Shown piece after piece: positions 6,458-9,831 of a stretch of 9,831 bases of DNA (positions are counted from its first letter, which is position 1; each line of letters starts with the position of its first letter). Under the pieces are notes generated by a model. That model saw nothing but the letters and a program-made list of their open reading frames with translations, ran no database searches and was not told the DNA's origin. The stretch covers positions 1-9,831 of the forward strand of contig JAISJS010000011.1 of NCBI GenBank assembly GCA_031261385.1. The letters run 5' to 3'. The position numbers and the translations under genes are program-made. Source of the stretch: Treponema sp. (GTDB lineage Bacteria > Spirochaetota > Spirochaetia > Treponematales > Breznakiellaceae).

Positions 6458-8992
6458 TCAGTAGCTCCATTTTACCCCAAAGGAGGGCATCGGCATTGCC
6501 AGCTGGGTCATCACCGCCATGCCGCCGGTTTCCTCTTCCGCTCCGGTATAACGGTTGGCCATCGTGGTCTTGGTCGAGGGGAGCATGAGGGCCAGAATAT
6601 TATCCACACCAAAGTAGATTTCAGTCCGGACCCTTCCCCTGCGGTCAAACAGATACCAGGAAAACTTGAGATCCAGCGGCATAGAAAAAGCGGTCCGTTC
6701 GGTGTTGTCTGCATTTGGATAACGCTCGGTGCGCCGGTACTGATAAATAATTTCCGGGTTACCCGTCCCGTCATCCCGCTCTACCGGAATTGCGGTGATG
6801 CCGCCCAACAGCGCTTCCGGTTTGCCGCTCGTAAAACCATAGCGGATGGCAATATGAAAAGCAGGCGCCGGTTTAATATTCAACGCCAAATGTACCGTGT
6901 GAAAACGGTGAAACGAAGGATAGTACCAATCGTTTCCGGTATCGCCGCTGCCTGCCGGGTCCTGATAGAGGGCGCTGTTAAAAGAATAAGAAATTCGACC
7001 GTCCCAATAACGGTTTTCTTTTTTAAGCAGCAGCACATCGATCCCCCAGATACGCCCCTTCCCGTCGGACAGGTAGACCGGGATAGCGGCGGCGGTATTT
7101 TCAATATTGATGTACGTGCGATCGTACACGAGTTTGTAGTACCCTTCCACGCTGAAAAAATACCCCGGTGAAAATTCCATACTGAGAGCGGCGAGGCTGG
7201 TCCAGGAACGGGAATTTTTCATTTCAAAGCCGTCTGCCCGGGCGTACTGCTTTTCCAAATAGCGTAACGTTTTGTCGGTTGATGAAAACATGCCTGTTCC
7301 AATGGTAAGGGTAAGGGAATCCAGAATACCTTTATTTTTAAGGAGTCCGAAATCAACGTTGAGCCGGGGGTTCAGGTCCGGCCTGGCCTGCACGGAAAAA
7401 TCTTCCCCAATAAGGGCAAGGTGATCGAGGCGCAGCCCAAGTTCGGCAGCAATGGCCCGGTTAGGCGAAACATATTCGGTAACAGTATACGCGCCGGTGA
7501 AAAAAGCATTGTTGTACACATCCGCAGTGACCGTTTCATACTCCAAAAGAAAATCAGTTCCATCAAACCATATACGGGGCGCCTCATCTGTTTGATCAAA
7601 AGACCAGAACGACCACCGTTCGTGCGCCCCGACAGCAATCAAAAAACCGCCGCCGAGATCCCAATCCATATCGGCGCCGGCCTGTGCGTGAACGGTGGTA
7701 TCTTTCCGGCGGTGTGTTTCATCCTGTTCGATTTCGTAACCGGTCTTTCCCCCAAGCTCGCCTGAATGATCAGATAAAAAACTATCTGAATACCGAATCG
7801 AAAGATCATCCTCCATGTCGATATTCACATTAGTCCCGCTTACGCCGCCGCCCGCTCTGACCTTAACCACCATGTCATTCAACGGATTGATGGTAAGGCC
7901 TGTGGTGAGAAACCCAACGTTGTGATCAAAAAAATGGCTCAGAGCAGAAACGCCACGTGCGGAAGCGCCGTCATCGGCAATTTCATCAATATCGTTTGAG
8001 TATGAAAAACCAATGCCGTCTGCGCCGTAAAATCCGCTCAGTGTCCATTCCAGGTTTGAGCTGATACGGTAATTGGCGTTTACCGCCCCGCTTGCAATCC
8101 AGGGCGCCTGCTTGACGTTTCGGGAAATCGGCATAAAGAAATGGGCCAATTCGATAAAGGGCTGCCACCAGGTCGCCTTGCCCATGATCGATACACCGCC
8201 CTGCGGCGTACTCCCCCCTTTCCCAAAAAACGGAAAGGATACATTGAGGTCGATGGCGTTAGTTGAAACGCCAAGATCCAGTTCGGTAATACTGCCGGAC
8301 TTTTTGGGGGTAATTTCCAGCAGGGCGGAAATGGTACTGCCGTAGCGGGCGGAAAAAACTCCGTGGGAAAGCCGGGCGCTTTCGGTCATCCTTGGATCGA
8401 AGATCGAATACGCCCCGCCCCAGTGATACGGATCTTCGATGTAGTAGCCGTCCACCACTGCGGTTAAGTCTCCGGGCTCGCCGCCGCGTATGCTCGGCAT
8501 GGCATCGAAGAAGCCCGCATAGCCGACGCCGGGGAGGAGGCCGACCGAAGTCATCACATCTTCAACAAGACCCGATTCGGCAGTCCGCGAAAGCTCCTCC
8601 CCCGCTATCCATTTTCCCGGCGCAGTCTCTTTGTTCCCTTCCCGTTCGCCTTCAATAACCAGCTCTCTGTTTTCCATCACCCCCCGCAGGCGGAGATCAA
8701 CCGCAAAACGGTTCCGGCCCGGAGTGATAGAAAGGCGGAAGCTTTCGTAACCCGGATACGCAACATCAACCTGCACGGCAAGATCATCGGGAACCGGCAG
8801 CGTAATCCGCCCCGCCGTATCACTTGTGTACTGCCCGCCGTCCCAGGAGCGGACAAGCGCCCCCTCAAGAGGTACTCCGATATCCGCATCCTGTACGGTG
8901 ATTTCCACTTCCCGCGCAAAAAGACCGGAAACAGGCATAAGCAAGAGCCCCAAGAGAAACGCACATAGCAAACCTGCGGTTTTACCCTGCAT
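6458..8992 (-). CDS. TonB-dependent-receptor-like outer membrane protein with N-terminal CarboxypepD_reg-type domain
   Basis: An 844-aa outer membrane protein. The start at 8992 is chosen because AGGAG (9000-9004) lies 7 nt upstream and a typical signal peptide follows (MQGKTAGLLCAFLLGLLLMP, cleavage after about GLFA, residue 26); the frame stays open to 9109 but that extension is not signal-like. Residues about 28-105 form a carboxypeptidase-regulatory-like beta domain (GVPLEGALVRSWDGG, TSDTAGRITLPV). Residues about 130-232 form the plug (LLPGVGYAGFFDAMPSIRGG, VVDGYYIEDPYHWGG, FSARYGSTISALLEI), matching the RGG / DG / NPYH / ARYGG pattern of receptors abundant in Bacteroidetes. The rest is rich in alternating, aromatic-flanked strands and ends in an aromatic residue (GVKWSY), as beta-barrel proteins do. 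It should take up a large scarce ligand using TonB energy; the ligand is unknown. Its stop lies 58 nt before ppx, on the same strand. No exbBD/tonB genes are in view. Confidence 0.87.
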   Translation of the reverse strand: MQGKTAGLLCAFLLGLLLMPVSGLFAREVEITVQDADIGVPLEGALVRSWDGGQYTSDTAGRITLPVPDDLAVQVDVAYPGYESFRLSITPGRNRFAVDLRLRGVMENRELVIEGEREGNKETAPGKWIAGEELSRTAESGLVEDVMTSVGLLPGVGYAGFFDAMPSIRGGEPGDLTAVVDGYYIEDPYHWGGAYSIFDPRMTESARLSHGVFSARYGSTISALLEITPKKSGSITELDLGVSTNAIDLNVSFPFFGKGGSTPQGGVSIMGKATWWQPFIELAHFFMPISRNVKQAPWIASGAVNANYRISSNLEWTLSGFYGADGIGFSYSNDIDEIADDGASARGVSALSHFFDHNVGFLTTGLTINPLNDMVVKVRAGGGVSGTNVNIDMEDDLSIRYSDSFLSDHSGELGGKTGYEIEQDETHRRKDTTVHAQAGADMDWDLGGGFLIAVGAHERWSFWSFDQTDEAPRIWFDGTDFLLEYETVTADVYNNAFFTGAYTVTEYVSPNRAIAAELGLRLDHLALIGEDFSVQARPDLNPRLNVDFGLLKNKGILDSLTLTIGTGMFSSTDKTLRYLEKQYARADGFEMKNSRSWTSLAALSMEFSPGYFFSVEGYYKLVYDRTYINIENTAAAIPVYLSDGKGRIWGIDVLLLKKENRYWDGRISYSFNSALYQDPAGSGDTGNDWYYPSFHRFHTVHLALNIKPAPAFHIAIRYGFTSGKPEALLGGITAIPVERDDGTGNPEIIYQYRRTERYPNADNTERTAFSMPLDLKFSWYLFDRRGRVRTEIYFGVDNILALMLPSTKTTMANRYTGAEEETGGMAVMTQLAMPMPSFGVKWSY

Positions 8993-9011
8993 ACCGGGTC
9001 TCCTTTTGCAT

Positions 9012-9040
9012 AGTATGTGTGTTTGGGGGAGAAGGGTCAA
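9012..9040 (-). promoter_or_regulatory. Candidate promoter of the receptor gene
   Basis: On the minus strand TTGACC (9035-9040, 5 of 6) and CATACT (9012-9017, 4 of 6 with the key second A and last T) are 17 nt apart. Transcription would start about 13 nt before the ATG, leaving a very short leader that still holds the AAGGAG ribosome site at its 5' end. The spacer is pyrimidine-rich (CTTCTCCCCC). The weak -10 and very short leader keep this tentative; no better pair was seen closer than 9120. Confidence 0.38.
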
Positions 9041-9191
9041 TGCGGGGCTCATGACAGACGCATGAACGTGAAATTCAAAGAGAAGAAACCACGAACCACA
9101 CGAAAACACGAACGAAAGTACAAAATTGTCCTTATTTTTACATGAAGTAGTTTAAATACAACTTCTCCCATACTAATGAAAAGCGATTTTG
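9041..9191. other. Intergenic region upstream of the receptor gene, no gene seen
   Basis: This stretch holds the ACGAA-rich short repeat (9091-9116) and an imperfect AT-centred inverted repeat, GAAGT at 9144-9148 with ACTTC at 9161-9165. The receptor frame runs open through part of it, but has no ribosome site or signal-like sequence here. No tRNA or other RNA structure is evident. Confidence 0.5.
9091..9116. repeat. Short ACGAA-rich tandem repeat
   Basis: ACGAA occurs at 9091, 9100 and 9108, followed by CGAA at 9113, in an 8-9 nt rhythm (ACGAACCACACGAAAACACG). The reverse complement reads as TTCGTG repeats (TTCGTGTGGTTCGTGG). From memory, very similar sequence is scattered between genes in many environmental bacterial genomes, but I cannot verify that here. 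Its function is unknown. Confidence 0.45.
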
Positions 9192-9329
9192 CTAAATTCC
9201 TTCATCAAGATGCTCAATTTTGTCCGCTAGTTCTCCGATAAGTTCATCATCTAAATGCTTTCCATTGCCAGACTTGTTTATGATCTCCTTGCATATCTCC
9301 TCTATTTTGCGGAACCCGATGAAAAGAGG
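9192..9329 (-). pseudogene. C-terminal remnant of an unidentified gene
   Basis: The minus-strand frame between TAA (9330-9332) and TAG (9192-9194) codes for 45 residues that look like a real protein end: FRKIEEICKEIINKSGNG, then KHLDDELIGELADKIEHLDEGI, an acidic and amphipathic helical pattern. There is no ATG, GTG or TTG start in the frame, and its open end coincides with the ribosome-site region of the antitoxin-like gene on the other strand. I infer that the 5' part was lost when that gene arrived or by deletion. It could also be a chance open frame. The parent family is not recognised. Confidence 0.35.
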
Positions 9330-9336
9330 TTATACT

Positions 9337-9555
9337 ATGACAGTAGAGAAATTTTCCCGGAAGGCTGGTACAGGGTTAACCCCTCGGGAACTGGCAATGC
9401 TTGAAGAGGCGGAGAAGCGCCCTCAGATTTTTGATGACGATTGCCCGAAACTCACCGCCGAGCAGTTGGCAGAATTTCAGCCTGTACACTTTGACAGCAG
9501 GGAAGAACGGGCACAGGCTATGAACAGAGCGTCAGGTAAAATGCGCAAATGGTAA
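9337..9555 (+). CDS. Small acidic antitoxin-like hypothetical protein, 72 aa
   Basis: The start at 9337 is preferred over upstream in-frame ATGs because AAGAGG (9324-9329) lies 7 nt before it; the longer frame from 9220 runs antisense to the 9192-9329 remnant. The protein (MTVEKFSRKAGTGLTPREL at its start) has a helix with LAMLEEAEKRP, then IFDDDCPKLTAEQLAEFQPV, and a basic C-terminal tail (ASGKMRKW). The short FDxDCPxLT motif recalls, from memory, small antitoxin-like proteins that accompany RelE- or BrnT-type toxins in spirochetes and clostridia, but I cannot name a family. No toxin gene follows: a RelB-type gene converges on it with 6 nt between stops. Either this is an orphan antitoxin, or its role is different. 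Confidence 0.68.
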   Translation: MTVEKFSRKAGTGLTPRELAMLEEAEKRPQIFDDDCPKLTAEQLAEFQPVHFDSREERAQAMNRASGKMRKW

Positions 9556-9561
9556 CGGCTG

Positions 9562-9831
9562 CTATCTTTCACCTTTTGCAGATCCTTGGGCTGCGCCCCT
9601 TGCAATCGCCGATTTCATGCGTTTATCAAATTCGTTCAGTGTAATGCCCTTTTCTCCGGGGGGAGCTTCGCTGGATGTTCCGGCTTCAAATGCTGCTATG
9701 GACTTTCTGAGAGTATATTCATTGTCTGCCTGCGGTTTTGGCTCCGAAATTACAAAGGGAATAGCCCGATGGTAAACAATCTGCTTTAAAAATACGCTGA
9801 TTGCCGTTGACATATCCATCCCAAGGTTTCC
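9562..9831 (-). CDS. RelB/DinJ-family antitoxin, N-terminus outside window
   Basis: The frame is open to the window edge and gives 89 visible residues, ending at TAG (9562-9564). The in-frame ATG at 9819 is internal: the codons before it read GNLG and join to MDMSTAISVFLKQIVYHR, the conserved helix of RelB/DinJ antitoxins (LGLDMSTAIxxFLxQ), whose DNA-binding ribbon strand should lie about 10-25 residues upstream, beyond the edge. The conserved RAIPF follows. The C-terminal part (ITLNEFDKRMKSAIARGAAQ) is the toxin-contacting region in relatives. Such proteins neutralise RelE/YafQ-type mRNA interferases and repress their own operon. Normally the toxin gene follows directly; here the next thing downstream is the converging small gene with 6 nt between, so no partner toxin is in place. 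Confidence 0.85.
   Translation of the reverse strand, partial: GNLGMDMSTAISVFLKQIVYHRAIPFVISEPKPQADNEYTLRKSIAAFEAGTSSEAPPGEKGITLNEFDKRMKSAIARGAAQGSAKGER

Noticed and set aside
6446..7171. 241-codon plus-strand open frame opposite the receptor C-terminus
   Set aside because: It is antisense to the beta-barrel coding region and has no family resemblance.
8993..9109. 39-residue N-terminal extension of the receptor to an ATG at 9109
   Set aside because: The extension has no Shine-Dalgarno and would precede a perfect signal peptide; the ATG at 8992 has AGGAG at 7 nt.
9091..9116. CRISPR-like array
   Set aside because: Units are far too short (8-9 nt), with no spacers of regular length and no cas genes.
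9144..9165. Possible terminator at the imperfect GAAGT/ACTTC repeat
   Set aside because: The stem is 5 bp with an AT centre and no T run follows on either strand.
9220..9336. Longer start at 9220 (or 9319) for the 72-aa antitoxin-like protein
   Set aside because: The serine-rich extension is antisense to the 9192-9329 frame and those ATGs lack a good ribosome site; AAGAGG fits the ATG at 9337.

Overview
The window looks like spirochete DNA, most likely a host-associated Treponema of moderate GC content such as the termite-gut species. This is inferred from a TpLRR/BspA-type leucine-rich-repeat lipoprotein, other MKK-type lipoprotein signal peptides, an LplA/LipO-like solute-binding protein and a CarboxypepD_reg/TonB-dependent receptor. 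No rRNA or other decisive marker is present, so the genus is a judgement, not a proof.

Layout. Bases 1-1068 (+) are the C-terminal two thirds of an ABC-transporter sugar/oligosaccharide-binding protein, closed by a strong stem-loop terminator at 1092-1118. Facing it on the minus strand is an AT-rich lipoprotein operon (2333 down to 1136). It has a sigma70-like promoter (2365-2392), a 31-codon hydrophobic mini-ORF with a strong ribosome binding site, a 248-aa lipoprotein of unknown function, and a 97-aa lipoprotein made of a signal peptide and about two TpLRR repeats. The stem-loop at 1092-1118 can serve both converging units.

Bases 2393-2693 hold no convincing gene; they contain a hairpin, a direct repeat and a doubtful 36-codon ORF. 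Bases 2694-8992 (-) hold three genes read in the order receptor, ppx, ppk: an 844-aa TonB-dependent-receptor-like outer-membrane protein, a 512-aa Ppx/GppA exopolyphosphatase with a C-terminal HD domain, and a 716-aa polyphosphate kinase 1. The last two are 16 nt apart and form a polyphosphate synthesis and degradation pair. The ppx gene lacks a Shine-Dalgarno sequence but has a near-consensus promoter placed so that its mRNA would start about 3 nt before the ATG.

Bases 9013-9336 are a divergent intergenic region with a candidate receptor promoter, a short ACGAA-rich repeat and an apparent C-terminal gene remnant (9192-9329, -). The right edge carries two small antitoxin-like genes tail to tail: a 72-aa acidic protein (9337-9555, +) and a RelB/DinJ antitoxin cut by the window edge (9562-9831, -). 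Neither has a toxin gene after it, so this looks like an eroding accessory patch beside a housekeeping operon.

I see no CRISPR array, rRNA, tRNA, transposase or clearly new multi-gene system. The most unusual items are the small-ORF-led lipoprotein operon, the predicted leaderless ppx transcript and the orphan antitoxin pair.
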